A stretch of DNA of 64,000 nucleotides from Microbispora hainanensis. GTDB taxonomy: Bacteria > Actinomycetota > Actinomycetes > Streptosporangiales > Streptosporangiaceae. The stretch covers positions 1 to 64,000 of the forward strand of contig NZ_VIRM01000038.1 of the NCBI RefSeq assembly GCF_006874475.1, read 5' to 3'. Position numbers and translations under genes: made by a program. Shown in pieces: positions 43,901-52,092 of this stretch; the first letter of the stretch is position 1; each line of letters starts with the position of its first letter. A model generated the notes under the pieces. That model saw only the letters and a list, made by a program, of their open reading frames with translations. It did no database searches and had not been told where the DNA came from.

Positions 43901-46900
43901 CACGTCGAGCGGACCGCGCAGCCGCCGCACGATCCACATGGCGTACGACGCGTCGTCCGGGTCGAGCCGATGCAGGAACCAGAGCCGTTCCTGGCTGGGA
44001 GAGAGCGGCGCGGGCTCCCCGGCCGGGCGGGGGCGCGGGCCGTCGCCGGGGTCCTGGTCTCGTGAGGCGGCCTCGTCGAGCAGCTCGGCCAGCGCCGCGA
44101 CGGTCGGGCGGGTGAACAGCTCACGCACCGGGATCCGCACCGGCAGCCGGGAGGTGACCATGGTGGCCAGCAGCGAGTGGCCGCCGAGCGCGAAGAAGTC
44201 GTCGTCCGCGCCGACGCTCCCGACGCCGAGCACCTCGGCGAAGACCCCGGCCACCAGCCGCTCGGCGTCCGTGCGCGGCGGGACCCCCACCGGCTTGGCG
44301 GTTTGAGGATGCGGCAGGGCCTTCCTGTCGACCTTGCCGTTCGGGGTGAGCGGCAGCGCGTCGAGCGTCACGAACGCCGCGGGGACCATGTAGCCGGGGA
44401 GCTGCCCGGCGACGTGCCGCCGGAGGGTGGAGTCATCGAGTGTTCCCGCGCTTTCGGGGACGATGAAAGCCACGAGCAGGTCGTCGCGTACGGCGGCCAC
44501 CGCCTGGCGGACCGCCGGATGCGCTTCGAGCACGGCCTCGATCTCGCCCGGCTCGATCCGGTGCCCGCGCAACTTGACCTGGTTGTCCGTGCGGCCGATG
44601 AACTCCAGCGTGCCGTCCGCCAGCCATCTGACGACGTCGCCGGTGCGGTAGACGCGCTCCGAGCCGTGCCGTACGAACCGCTCCGCCGTGAGTTCTGGAC
44701 GGCCGAGGTAGCCGGTCGCGACGCCTTCGCCGCCGATCAGCAGCTGACCGGGCACGCCGATCGGCATGTGAGAGCCTTCCGCGTCGACCACGTGGACGGT
44801 GGTGTTCGCGATCGGCCGGCCGATGGTCACCCGATCGGGCCGCTCGGGCACCTCCCAGGCGGTCGACCAGATCGTGGTCTCGGTCGGGCCGTACATGTTG
44901 ACGAGCCTGCCCACGCGTGCCCGCAGCTCGGCGGCGAGCGCGAGCGGGAGGGGCTCGCCCCCGGCGAGGGCGACGACCGGCGGGAGGTCGCCCGCGAGCA
45001 GCACCCGCCAGCCCGACGGGGTGGCCTGCACGTGGGTCACGCCGGTGTCCGCGATGAGCCGGGCGAGGGCCGCGCCGTCGCGCGCCGTCTCCGCGCCGGC
45101 GACGACCACCCGGCCGCCGGTGACCAGCGGCAGGTAGAGCTCCAGTGCGGAGATGTCGAACGACAGCGAGGTGAGCGCGAGCCAGACGTCCGAGGGCGTC
45201 GAGCCGACGAGGTCGCGCATGGCCGGCAGGAAGTTGGCGAGCGCGCGGTGCGGCACCACCACGCCCTTCGGCCGTCCCGTCGAGCCGGAGGTGTAGAGCA
45301 CGTAGGCGGTGTCGTCCGGCGAAGGCCTGCCGACGGGGGCGGTCCCAGTCGGCTCATCAGCTGTGAGGAGGTCGGCGTCGGTGAGGACGAGGGCCGCGCC
45401 CGAGTCCTCGATCATGTACGCCACGCGGGACGCCGGATAGCCGGGATCGACCGGCAGGTAGGCCGCACCCGACATGGCGATGCCCAGCAACGCCACGATC
45501 ATGTCCGCGCCGCGCGACATGTGCACCGCGACCACGCTGCCGCGCCCGATGCCCCGGTCGCGCAGCCGCGCCGCCAGCCCCGCCGCCCGTACGGCCAGCT
45601 CGCGATAGGTGAGCTCCCGGCGGGGCGTGGCCTCGGCGACCACCGCCACCGCGTCGGGCGCGGCGGCCGCCCGGTCGAGCACCAGGTCGACCAGCGTGAG
45701 CGCGGGCAGCTCTCTCGCGGTGTCGTTCCACGCGGCGAGCCTGGCCCGCTCCCGCCCGGCGAGCAGGTCGAGCCGTCCTACGGGCAGCGTGGGGTCGGCG
45801 ACCGCGGCGGCGAGCAGCACGAGATAGCGCTCGGTCATCAGCTCGACCGTCTCGTGGTCGAAGAGCTCCTCGCTGTAGATGGCGACGCCGAGCACGCCGC
45901 CGTCGTCCTCCGCGAACAGGTCGAGCGACAGGTCGACTCTCGCGGGATGCCAGCCGAGCGGGAACGGCTCGGCGGCCACGCCCGGCACCGGATCGGCCAC
46001 GTCGCCGTGGGTGTGCAGCGCGAACATGGTCTGGAACAGCGGGGTCCTGCTCGGGTCGCGCTCCACGCCGAGCACGCCGATCAGCCGCTCGAACGACACG
46101 TCCCGATGGGCGAGCCCGTCCAGGACGGCCCGGCGGGTGCGGCGGAGCAGTTCGCCGAAGCTCGGCGCGCCGGACAGGTCGCACCGGAGCACCATGGTGG
46201 TCGACAGGTAGCCGATCATCTGCTCCAGCTCGGTGCTGTCGCGGCCTGCCGAGGGGGTGCCCACGCAGAAGTCCGTCTGCCCGCTGTGCCGCGAGAGCAG
46301 CACCTGGTAGGCCGCGAGCAGCAGCATGTAGGGCGTGCAGCGCGCCTGCCGGGCCGCCTCCGCCGCCCGTGCGGCCAGCTCGGGCGGGATGCGGAAACGG
46401 ACCTCCCCGCCCGCCGTGCTCCGCGTCGCCGGGCGGGGCCGGTCGGCGGGCAGCTCCAGGACGGGCGCCCCGGCCAGCCGCGACACCCACCAGTCCAGAT
46501 CCGCCGAGTCGTCGAGGCCCAGCACGTGGTCGCCATATTGGCGTGGGAGGGCATCGGGAAGCGGCCGGCCCGCGTAGTGGTCGGCCACCTCGTTTCGCAG
46601 CACGTTGAGCGACCAGCCGTCGCCGTTGATGTGGTGCAACACGACGCACAGCACGTGGTCGGCCGGGCCGAGGCGCACCAGCGTGACCCGGAACGGCGGC
46701 CGCTCGGCGAGATCGAACGCGGCATTGGTGCGGGCGCGGACGATCCGCCCGGCCTCGTCCGCGGATCCCGCCGCGACCTGCTCGATCGTCACCGGGGCCG
46801 GCGGATCCACGACGGCCGCCGGCCGCCCGCCGGCCTGCACGAAGCGCGTGCGCAGCGCGTCGTGCCTGGCGGCGACCACGCTGAAGGCGGCTTCGAGGGC

Positions 46901-47023
46901 CGGGATGTCGAGCTCCCCGCGCAGCCGGTAGGCGTAGGCGGTGTTGTACGAGGGATCGTCGGGATCGAGCTGGTTCAGAAACCAGAGTCGTTCCTGACCA
47001 CGCGACAGCGGACCTGTCTTCAC
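40973..47023 (-). CDS. Two-module nonribosomal peptide synthetase (C-A-T-C-A-T)
   Basis: 2016 residues from GTG at 47023. C1: LHHINGDGWS (His130-His131). A1: YTSGSTGRPKG near 577, YGPTETTIW; specificity residues read by motif anchoring give DILQLGMIWK, close to the known glycine code. T1: FFALGGHSLL, Ser950. C2: LHHMLGDGWS near 1136. A2: YTSGSTGTPKG near 1584; anchored code DTEDIGTIIK, where Asp278 hints at a basic residue (low confidence). T2: FFALGGHSLL, Ser1956. There is no epimerase, methyltransferase or thioesterase. A 12-bp repeat (42381-42416) codes AADL units inside A2. C1 at the N-terminus means the chain starts on another protein, perhaps the plus-strand C-T protein. Confidence 0.93.
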   Translation of the reverse strand: MKTGPLSRGQERLWFLNQLDPDDPSYNTAYAYRLRGELDIPALEAAFSVVAARHDALRTRFVQAGGRPAAVVDPPAPVTIEQVAAGSADEAGRIVRARTNAAFDLAERPPFRVTLVRLGPADHVLCVVLHHINGDGWSLNVLRNEVADHYAGRPLPDALPRQYGDHVLGLDDSADLDWWVSRLAGAPVLELPADRPRPATRSTAGGEVRFRIPPELAARAAEAARQARCTPYMLLLAAYQVLLSRHSGQTDFCVGTPSAGRDSTELEQMIGYLSTTMVLRCDLSGAPSFGELLRRTRRAVLDGLAHRDVSFERLIGVLGVERDPSRTPLFQTMFALHTHGDVADPVPGVAAEPFPLGWHPARVDLSLDLFAEDDGGVLGVAIYSEELFDHETVELMTERYLVLLAAAVADPTLPVGRLDLLAGRERARLAAWNDTARELPALTLVDLVLDRAAAAPDAVAVVAEATPRRELTYRELAVRAAGLAARLRDRGIGRGSVVAVHMSRGADMIVALLGIAMSGAAYLPVDPGYPASRVAYMIEDSGAALVLTDADLLTADEPTGTAPVGRPSPDDTAYVLYTSGSTGRPKGVVVPHRALANFLPAMRDLVGSTPSDVWLALTSLSFDISALELYLPLVTGGRVVVAGAETARDGAALARLIADTGVTHVQATPSGWRVLLAGDLPPVVALAGGEPLPLALAAELRARVGRLVNMYGPTETTIWSTAWEVPERPDRVTIGRPIANTTVHVVDAEGSHMPIGVPGQLLIGGEGVATGYLGRPELTAERFVRHGSERVYRTGDVVRWLADGTLEFIGRTDNQVKLRGHRIEPGEIEAVLEAHPAVRQAVAAVRDDLLVAFIVPESAGTLDDSTLRRHVAGQLPGYMVPAAFVTLDALPLTPNGKVDRKALPHPQTAKPVGVPPRTDAERLVAGVFAEVLGVGSVGADDDFFALGGHSLLATMVTSRLPVRIPVRELFTRPTVAALAELLDEAASRDQDPGDGPRPRPAGEPAPLSPSQERLWFLHRLDPDDASYAMWIVRRLRGPLDVAALERALAALVARHESLRTRFPEVDGAPVAVVEPPGPVPVEAVSAADVAHAEALVAERTNAAFDLAPRPPLRVTLIRICSADHNLDDHVLCVVLHHMLGDGWSLNVMLDELARLYSGERLDPVPLQFGDVARWQHERDQDELVAYWSERLADAAPLDLPADRPRRSPPVRKGGFHTFRLPAEDVARLVERGREHGATLFMTLLTAYQAVLAAQSGQRDITIATVASGRDRVEFENVVGYFADVLLIRTWPEHADRPSFGESLERTRDAVLSAFEHQGIPFERLRVPAFQTMAILHNQDTGAAPAAFSGLVTEPFAHGFEQVKFDLMLEAWQDERELLVVLSYDAALFDPGTVEAMAARLERVLRQDFAAPPQLSTPAEEARLLEIGRGPEVIPEPYVPELVASAVRAHRDSCAVGDLTYGELDARAAELAALLQARGAGPGDVVGVLLGRTPDSVAALLAVWRAGAAYLPLDPALPGERLAFMLGDSAATLVLSSADLAADLAADLAGGLPPGVPVAYASDAVAGNTPLPVPVTGDAAAYVIYTSGSTGTPKGVVVEHRNLAARVAWMAGEYGLGPDDTVVQFASLAFDTHAEEIYPALASGARLALLPDGAVTLTDHLDGVTVLDLPTAYWHHLVDQIESIAWPPSLRLVILGGEQVHEAAVSRWRERFGDRVRLVNTYGPTEATIIATLAELDGSPGRPPIGRPIGGTHVYVLDAGGRLAPPGAAGELCIGGAGVARGYLGRPEPTAERFTDLYGERVYRTGDRVRWRPDGQLEFLGRLDEQVKVRGFRIEPAEIEARLLAHPEVGEAAVVAIGDTLVGYVTGSAGFTGLAEFTGAALPPHMVPTAWVRLDRLPLTPGGKVDRAALPAPQAHREAYVAPGTDAEELVAEVFGEVLGVERAGVHDDFFALGGHSLLAVRIVSRLRGTTGLELPIRTLFTHPTVGGLARAIEDLLIAELDEMSDEEAERLAKELE

Positions 47024-47274
47024 GTGCCTACCCCCGGGCAGGTGGCCTTCTGGAAAGCTTCTTAACAGTTTTCTGGTTGGCCGCAGTGTTCCACGGATCT
47101 TCGGCCACCCGCAAGACTCCTCCGTCGGCGCGGCCGACTCGGGGGGTTGCCCCTCCCGGCGGGCTCGTGTCAGACTGACGCCAGAGTTTAATTAGTAAAC
47201 TTTCTTATTAGAGGCCGGATAGATCACGGCCTCTGATCCGGCGATTCTCGACCTGGCGACTCCGGGAGCCGATC
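47024..47274. promoter_or_regulatory. Divergent promoter region of the NRPS locus
   Basis: 251 bp separate the two arms. AT-rich blocks stand out at 47055-47075 and 47186-47210. The second contains GTTTA (47186-47190) and TAAAC (47196-47200) as inverted arms around 5 bp, continuing TTTCTTATTA; it resembles ROK/MarR-type operators. No regulator gene is in the cluster, so control is probably from elsewhere. Confidence 0.45.
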
Positions 47275-48696
47275 GTGAGCAAGACTCTTCCCGGCCTGCT
47301 CCGGGAGCGGGCCGCCGCCGATCCCGGCCGGGTGGCGATGACCGTGCACGGCACGGGCTCGCTGACCTTCGGCGAATGGGAGCACCGGGCCCACGGCGTG
47401 GCCCGGGCGCTGCGCGGCCGGGGGATCGGGCGCGGCGACCGGGTCGGCCTCGTGTTCGGCAACGGCGACTGGCTGGACTACGCGGTCGCCTTCTTCGGCG
47501 TCCTCAACGCGGGGGCGGTCGCCGTACCGCTCTCGGACCGCCTGGCCGCCGCCGACACCGACGCGATGCTCGCGCACTGCGGTGCGACGGCGGTGCTGCG
47601 GCCGGGCGAGCTGCCGTACGCCGAGAGCGGCGGGGGCGGGCGCGGCGGAGGCGAGGAGCTCGAACCGTCGGGGCCGGGCGACCCGGCGCAGATCCTCTAC
47701 ACGTCCGGCACCACGGGACGGCCCAAGGGGGTCGCCGCCACCCACGCGAACCTGGCCCACGGCTGCGGCGGCCGCCGCAGGCCGTTCACCCACTCCCGGC
47801 ATCTCGCGCACGCGTTTCCCATCGGCACCAACGCCGGGCAGTGGATGCTGGTCAACGCCGTGGACGCGCATCCCGAGGTGGTGACGCTGCCGCGGTTCAC
47901 ACCCGGCAGGTTCGCCGCGCTGATCGAGCACTATCGGGCGGGCACGGTCTTCGTGGTTCCCGCCATGGCGATCGAGATGCTCGCCGCCGGGGTGCAGGCC
48001 AGGCACGACCTGTCGAGCGTGCTGCTGCTCGGCTCGGCGGCGGCGCCGCTGCCCGCGCGGGTCGCGGGCGACCTCAGCGCCGCGTTCCCCAACGCGACGA
48101 TCACGAACTACTACACCTCGACCGAGGCCGCGCCCGCGCAGACCGTGATGATCTACGATCCCGAGCGGCCGTCGAGCGTGGGCCGCCCGGTCTCCGGCGG
48201 GGCCGTCAGGATCGCCGCGGCGGACGGCGTGGCGCTGCCGCCCGGCACGACCGGCGAGGTCTGGATGCGGTCGCCGGCCGCCACCCGCGCCTACTACGGC
48301 GACGAGGCCGCCACGGGCGAGGTCTTCCGCGGAGGCTGGGTGCGCATGGGAGACCTCGGCTATCTCGACGACGACGGCTACCTCTACCTGGTCGACCGCG
48401 AGAGCGACGTGATCAAGTCGGGGGCCTACAAGGTGTCGACCATCCACGTCGAGGAGGCAGTGCACCGCCATCCCGGCGTCGTCGAGGCGGCCGCCTACGG
48501 GGTGCCCCACCCCACGCTCGGCAAGGCCGTCGCGGTCGCCGTCGTCGGGACCGTCTCTCATGAGGAGCTGCGGATCTTCCTGAAGGACCTGCTGGCCCCG
48601 CACGAGCTTCCCGTACGGCTCGTCACCCTCGACGCCCTGCCCCGCAACAACGGCGGCAAGGTCGACAAGCGCTCACTGCGAGAGGTCGCACCATGA
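47275..48696 (+). CDS. Acyl/aryl-AMP ligase (adenylate-forming enzyme)
   Basis: 473 residues from GTG at 47275, with GGGAG six bases upstream. Class I adenylate-forming motifs: ILYTSGTTGRPKGVAATHANL (P-loop), NYYTSTEAAP, GGWVRMGDLGYLDDDGYLYLVDRESDVIKSG, and the catalytic Lys in NNGGKVDKRSL. It is shorter than typical acyl-CoA ligases, with a compact N-terminal domain and the missing region filled by a GGGGRGGG linker. It probably activates a carboxylic acid and loads it on the carrier domain of the next gene, with which it overlaps (ATGA). Confidence 0.88.
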   Translation: MSKTLPGLLRERAAADPGRVAMTVHGTGSLTFGEWEHRAHGVARALRGRGIGRGDRVGLVFGNGDWLDYAVAFFGVLNAGAVAVPLSDRLAAADTDAMLAHCGATAVLRPGELPYAESGGGGRGGGEELEPSGPGDPAQILYTSGTTGRPKGVAATHANLAHGCGGRRRPFTHSRHLAHAFPIGTNAGQWMLVNAVDAHPEVVTLPRFTPGRFAALIEHYRAGTVFVVPAMAIEMLAAGVQARHDLSSVLLLGSAAAPLPARVAGDLSAAFPNATITNYYTSTEAAPAQTVMIYDPERPSSVGRPVSGGAVRIAAADGVALPPGTTGEVWMRSPAATRAYYGDEAATGEVFRGGWVRMGDLGYLDDDGYLYLVDRESDVIKSGAYKVSTIHVEEAVHRHPGVVEAAAYGVPHPTLGKAVAVAVVGTVSHEELRIFLKDLLAPHELPVRLVTLDALPRNNGGKVDKRSLREVAP

Positions 48697-50192
48697 CGCA
48701 GGTCTCGTTCGCCCAGCATGGGATGTGGGTCACCGAGCGGATGGGGGCGGGGTCGGCCTACCACATGCCGGTCGTGATCCGCTTCGACGGTTCGCGGGCT
48801 CCCGATCCCGCCGTGCTGGCCGCGGCGTGCGCGCGCGTGGTCGAGCGGCATCCGCTGCTGAGCCGGGCCGTGCGGGAGCACGACGGCGTGCCCCACCTGG
48901 TGCCCGCCGCCCGGCCCCCGTCGCTGGAGACGGGGGGGTCGGTGGAGGAGGCCGTCGGGCGGCCCTTCGACCTGGAGGACGGCCCGCTCGTCCGGTTCAC
49001 GCTGGTCGGCGACACCCTCGTGGTGGTCGCCCACCACCTGGTCTTCGACGGCGGGTCCAAGGACATCCTGGTGGCCGACCTGGCCGCGTTCGCGAGCGGC
49101 GCCGTGCCGCCGCCGCTCGCCCCCCTCGACCCCTTTGACCATGCCGCCGGGCAGCGGGAGCGAGTGGCGGCCCTGCTCGGCGAGGCCCGCGCGTTCTGGG
49201 CGGACAGGTGGCGCGAACCGGGCGACATGGTCGTGCCGGGCGGGGCGCTGCGCTCCCGCCGGGGTGGCCCGGGGCGGCTGCTGGAGTTCTCTCTCGACGT
49301 CCCCGGCCTGCCCGGTCTGACCAGGTTCGAGGTGCTGCTCGCGGCGCTGCACGCGCTCCTCATGTCGTACGGCAACGCCGACGTCGTCACCGCGGTCGAC
49401 CTCTCGACCCGCACCGCCGAGTCGGAGGGACACATCGGCCCCTTCGTCAACGAGCTGCCGGTCTTCTCCAGCCCGCCGGCCGACGCGCCGTTCGTGACGT
49501 TCGCCGCCGCGCTGCGCGCCGAGCTCAGGAGCCTGTACGCCTATCGCGAGGTCCCCCTGGCCAGGGCGGTCGCCGGGCTCAAACCGCACGCGGCGCTGGC
49601 TCCCGTCTCGGTCAGCTACCGCCGGGGTCCGTTGACCACAGGTTCGACGGCAGGGTTCGGCGAGGTCGACTGGCTGGCGTTCAACCACGCGGTGCGAGGG
49701 GCCCTGCAACTCCAGGTCCTCGACTCCGCCGGCCGTACGGACGACGACCCGGCGACGCCGGGGATGACCGCGAGCCTGCGTTACGACCCCGGCGAGCTGA
49801 CCGACCCGGTCGGGTTCGCCGACGACCTGCGGGCGGTGCTGGCGGCGATCGCCCAGGATCCCGCCCGGTCCCTGGAGATGCTGCCGGCCCGGGGACCCGT
49901 GGTCGCCTGGCCCGTCCCCAGCCCCTCGACAGTGGAGGCGGCACCGGAGGACGGCGGCGCGGGCGTCGATCTCGACGACCCCCTGGCGGCCGAGATCCGC
50001 GCCATCTGGGAGGAAGTGCTCAAGCTCGCTCCCATCGAGCCGCACGACGACATCTTCGAGCTCGGCGGCCACTCGCTGATCATCACGCAGATCATCGCCC
50101 GCATGCGCAAGCGGCTGGGCGTGGAGGTCGACCTGGACGACTTCTTCGACAACCCGACGATCGCCGGCGTGCTCCAGGTGATCCGCGGATGA
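48693..50192 (+). CDS. Condensation-carrier didomain protein (C-T)
   Basis: 499 residues. Residues 1-410 are a condensation domain: SFAQHGMWVTERM (C1 motif), VVAHHLVFDGGSKDIL (HHxxxDG), FVNELPVF. Residues about 425-499 are a carrier domain: DDIFELGGHSLIITQIIARMRKRLGVEVDLDDFF with the phosphopantetheine Ser in GGHSL. It overlaps genes on both sides by four bases. The order ligase, C-T, then 2-oxoacid dehydrogenase genes suggests that its carrier receives an activated starter acid and its C domain acylates it or an incoming amine. Confidence 0.9.
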   Translation: MTQVSFAQHGMWVTERMGAGSAYHMPVVIRFDGSRAPDPAVLAAACARVVERHPLLSRAVREHDGVPHLVPAARPPSLETGGSVEEAVGRPFDLEDGPLVRFTLVGDTLVVVAHHLVFDGGSKDILVADLAAFASGAVPPPLAPLDPFDHAAGQRERVAALLGEARAFWADRWREPGDMVVPGGALRSRRGGPGRLLEFSLDVPGLPGLTRFEVLLAALHALLMSYGNADVVTAVDLSTRTAESEGHIGPFVNELPVFSSPPADAPFVTFAAALRAELRSLYAYREVPLARAVAGLKPHAALAPVSVSYRRGPLTTGSTAGFGEVDWLAFNHAVRGALQLQVLDSAGRTDDDPATPGMTASLRYDPGELTDPVGFADDLRAVLAAIAQDPARSLEMLPARGPVVAWPVPSPSTVEAAPEDGGAGVDLDDPLAAEIRAIWEEVLKLAPIEPHDDIFELGGHSLIITQIIARMRKRLGVEVDLDDFFDNPTIAGVLQVIRG

Positions 50193-51112
50193 CGCAGCCT
50201 GTCACGGCCGTCTCACCTGCGGGAACGCCGGACGACGCCGACCTCTCGCTCATGCTGACGATCCGGGCGTTCGAACTGAAACTGCTGGACCTGTATGGCA
50301 AGGGGCTGCTCAACGGCACGACCCACACCTGCCTCGGGCAGGAGTACATCCCGGTCGCCATCGAGGGGCTGCTCGACCCGCGTGACCACGTGTTCAGCAA
50401 CCACCGCGGGCACGGCCACTACCTGGCGCGCTTCCGCGACCCCGCCGGGCTGCTCGCGGAGATCATGGGCAGGGAGGGGGCCGTTTGCGCCGGGGTCGGC
50501 GGCAGCCAGCACATCCGCAGAGACCGGTTCCTGTCCACAGGCGTGCAGGGCGAGAGCCTGCCCGTCGCCGCGGGGGTCGCTCTGCACCTCAAGCGGGCCG
50601 AGCCCGGCCGCCTCGCCTGCGTGTACGTCGGCGACGGCACGTTCGGCGAGGGCGCCGTCTACGAGGCGTTGAACATCGCGTCGCTGTGGGCGCTCCCGCT
50701 GCTCGTCGTGGTCGAGAACAACGGTATCGCCCAGTCGACGCCCACCGCCCGGCATCTGGCGGGGAGCATCGCGGGCCGGGCGGCGGCGTTCGGCATCGAC
50801 CACCACCTGATCGGCACCTCCGACGTCGCCGAGATCCGCCGCACGCTCGAACCCCTGGTGGCGCGGGTCCGCTCCCGCTCGACGCCGCTCGTCGTCGAGT
50901 TCGTCACCCGGCGCCTCGGGCCGCACAGCAAGGGCGACGACACCAGGCCGGCCGGAGCCGTACAGGCCCTGCGCGAGCAGGACTGGTACGCGTGGTGCGC
51001 GGCGGCCTGCCCCGGCCGTTTCCCGAGACTCGACGCGGAAGCTCGCGCGCACATCGACGCGGTCGCCGCCGAGGTCACGGCGCGGGGCCCGTCACGGTGG
51101 GTGCAGTCATGA
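50189..51112 (+). CDS. 2-oxoacid dehydrogenase E1 alpha subunit (TPP-dependent)
   Basis: 307 residues. THTCLGQEYIPVAIEGLL, FSNHRGHGHYLA, GVGGSQHIRRDRFLSTGVQGESLPVAAGVAL, and the thiamine-pyrophosphate motif YVGDGTFGEGAVYEALNIASLWALPLLVVVENN (GDG near 148-150) identify an acetoin/pyruvate-type E1 alpha. It decarboxylates a 2-oxoacid and passes the acyl group to lipoyl-E2. ATGA overlaps link it to the C-T gene before and the E1 beta gene after, so it is dedicated to this cluster. Confidence 0.92.
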   Translation: MTQPVTAVSPAGTPDDADLSLMLTIRAFELKLLDLYGKGLLNGTTHTCLGQEYIPVAIEGLLDPRDHVFSNHRGHGHYLARFRDPAGLLAEIMGREGAVCAGVGGSQHIRRDRFLSTGVQGESLPVAAGVALHLKRAEPGRLACVYVGDGTFGEGAVYEALNIASLWALPLLVVVENNGIAQSTPTARHLAGSIAGRAAAFGIDHHLIGTSDVAEIRRTLEPLVARVRSRSTPLVVEFVTRRLGPHSKGDDTRPAGAVQALREQDWYAWCAAACPGRFPRLDAEARAHIDAVAAEVTARGPSRWVQS

Positions 51113-52092
51113 GAGTCGCGGAGAACCTGAACACGGCGCTGGCCGCCCTGCTCGCCCGGGAGCCGGACCTCTACGTGCTGGGAGAGGACGTCGTCGATCC
51201 GTACGGCGGCGCCTTCAAGATCACCCGGGGTCTGTCCACCGGCTTCCCCGACCGCGTCCTGTCGACCCCGATCAGTGAGAACGCCGTCACCGGCATCGCC
51301 GCCGGGCTCGCACTCTCGGGAGACCTGGCGATCGTGGAGATCATGTTCGGCGACTTCGCCGCGCTCGCCTTCGACCAGTTGCTCAACTTCGCGTCGAAGT
51401 CGGTCTCCATGTACGGCTCGCGCCTGCCGATGCGCATGGTCGTACGCTGCCCGGTCGGCGGCGGGCGCGGCTATGGGCCGACCCACAGCCAGAGCCTGCA
51501 GAAACACTTCGTCGGCATCCCCGATCTGGCCGTCTATGAGCTGTCGCCGTTCCACGACAACCTGGCCGTGTTCGAGGAGATGTTCGCCCGGGGGGAGCCG
51601 TGCGTGTTCTTCGAGGACAAGGTGCTCTACACGCGCCCGATGGGCGTCGTGGAGCCGCCGTTCTCGGTGGCGGTCTCCGGCGGCGTGGCCAGGGTGTCCC
51701 TCGACGGCCCGCCCGACTGCGTGGTCATCGCCCCCGGCGGGGTGGCGCACCGGGCGCTGGCCGCGATGCGCTCGCTGCTGGTCGAGGAGGAGATCGCCTG
51801 CACGCTGCTGGTGCCGTCCAGGCTCTATCCGTTCGACCTGCCCGATGACGCCGACGCGGACATCCGCGCGGCGCGCCGGGTGTTCGTCGTCGAGGAGAGC
51901 ACCGCAGGGGGGACATGGGGCGCCGAGGTGGCCCATGTCGTCCACCGGCGGCACTGGGGGCGGCTGGCCCAGCCTGTCACGTTGATCCATTCCGCCGGCG
52001 GGGTCATCCCCACGGCCGCGCACCTCGAACGGGCGGCCCTCGTCAACGAGTCCACGATCCACAGCGCGATCACGGAGGCCCTGGGTGGCTGA
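51109..52092 (+). CDS. 2-oxoacid dehydrogenase E1 beta subunit
   Basis: 327 residues. Typical sequences are VAENLNTALAALLAREPDLYVLGEDVVDPYGGAF, STPISENAVTGIAAGLALSGDLAIVEIMFGDF, MRMVVRCPVGGGRGYGPTHSQS and VVEESTAGGTWGAEVAHVV. E1 alpha and beta form the heterotetrameric decarboxylase; the second TPP-site Glu is in ISENA. It overlaps the E1 alpha gene by four bases and the E2 gene by eight. Confidence 0.92.
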   Translation: MRVAENLNTALAALLAREPDLYVLGEDVVDPYGGAFKITRGLSTGFPDRVLSTPISENAVTGIAAGLALSGDLAIVEIMFGDFAALAFDQLLNFASKSVSMYGSRLPMRMVVRCPVGGGRGYGPTHSQSLQKHFVGIPDLAVYELSPFHDNLAVFEEMFARGEPCVFFEDKVLYTRPMGVVEPPFSVAVSGGVARVSLDGPPDCVVIAPGGVAHRALAAMRSLLVEEEIACTLLVPSRLYPFDLPDDADADIRAARRVFVVEESTAGGTWGAEVAHVVHRRHWGRLAQPVTLIHSAGGVIPTAAHLERAALVNESTIHSAITEALGG

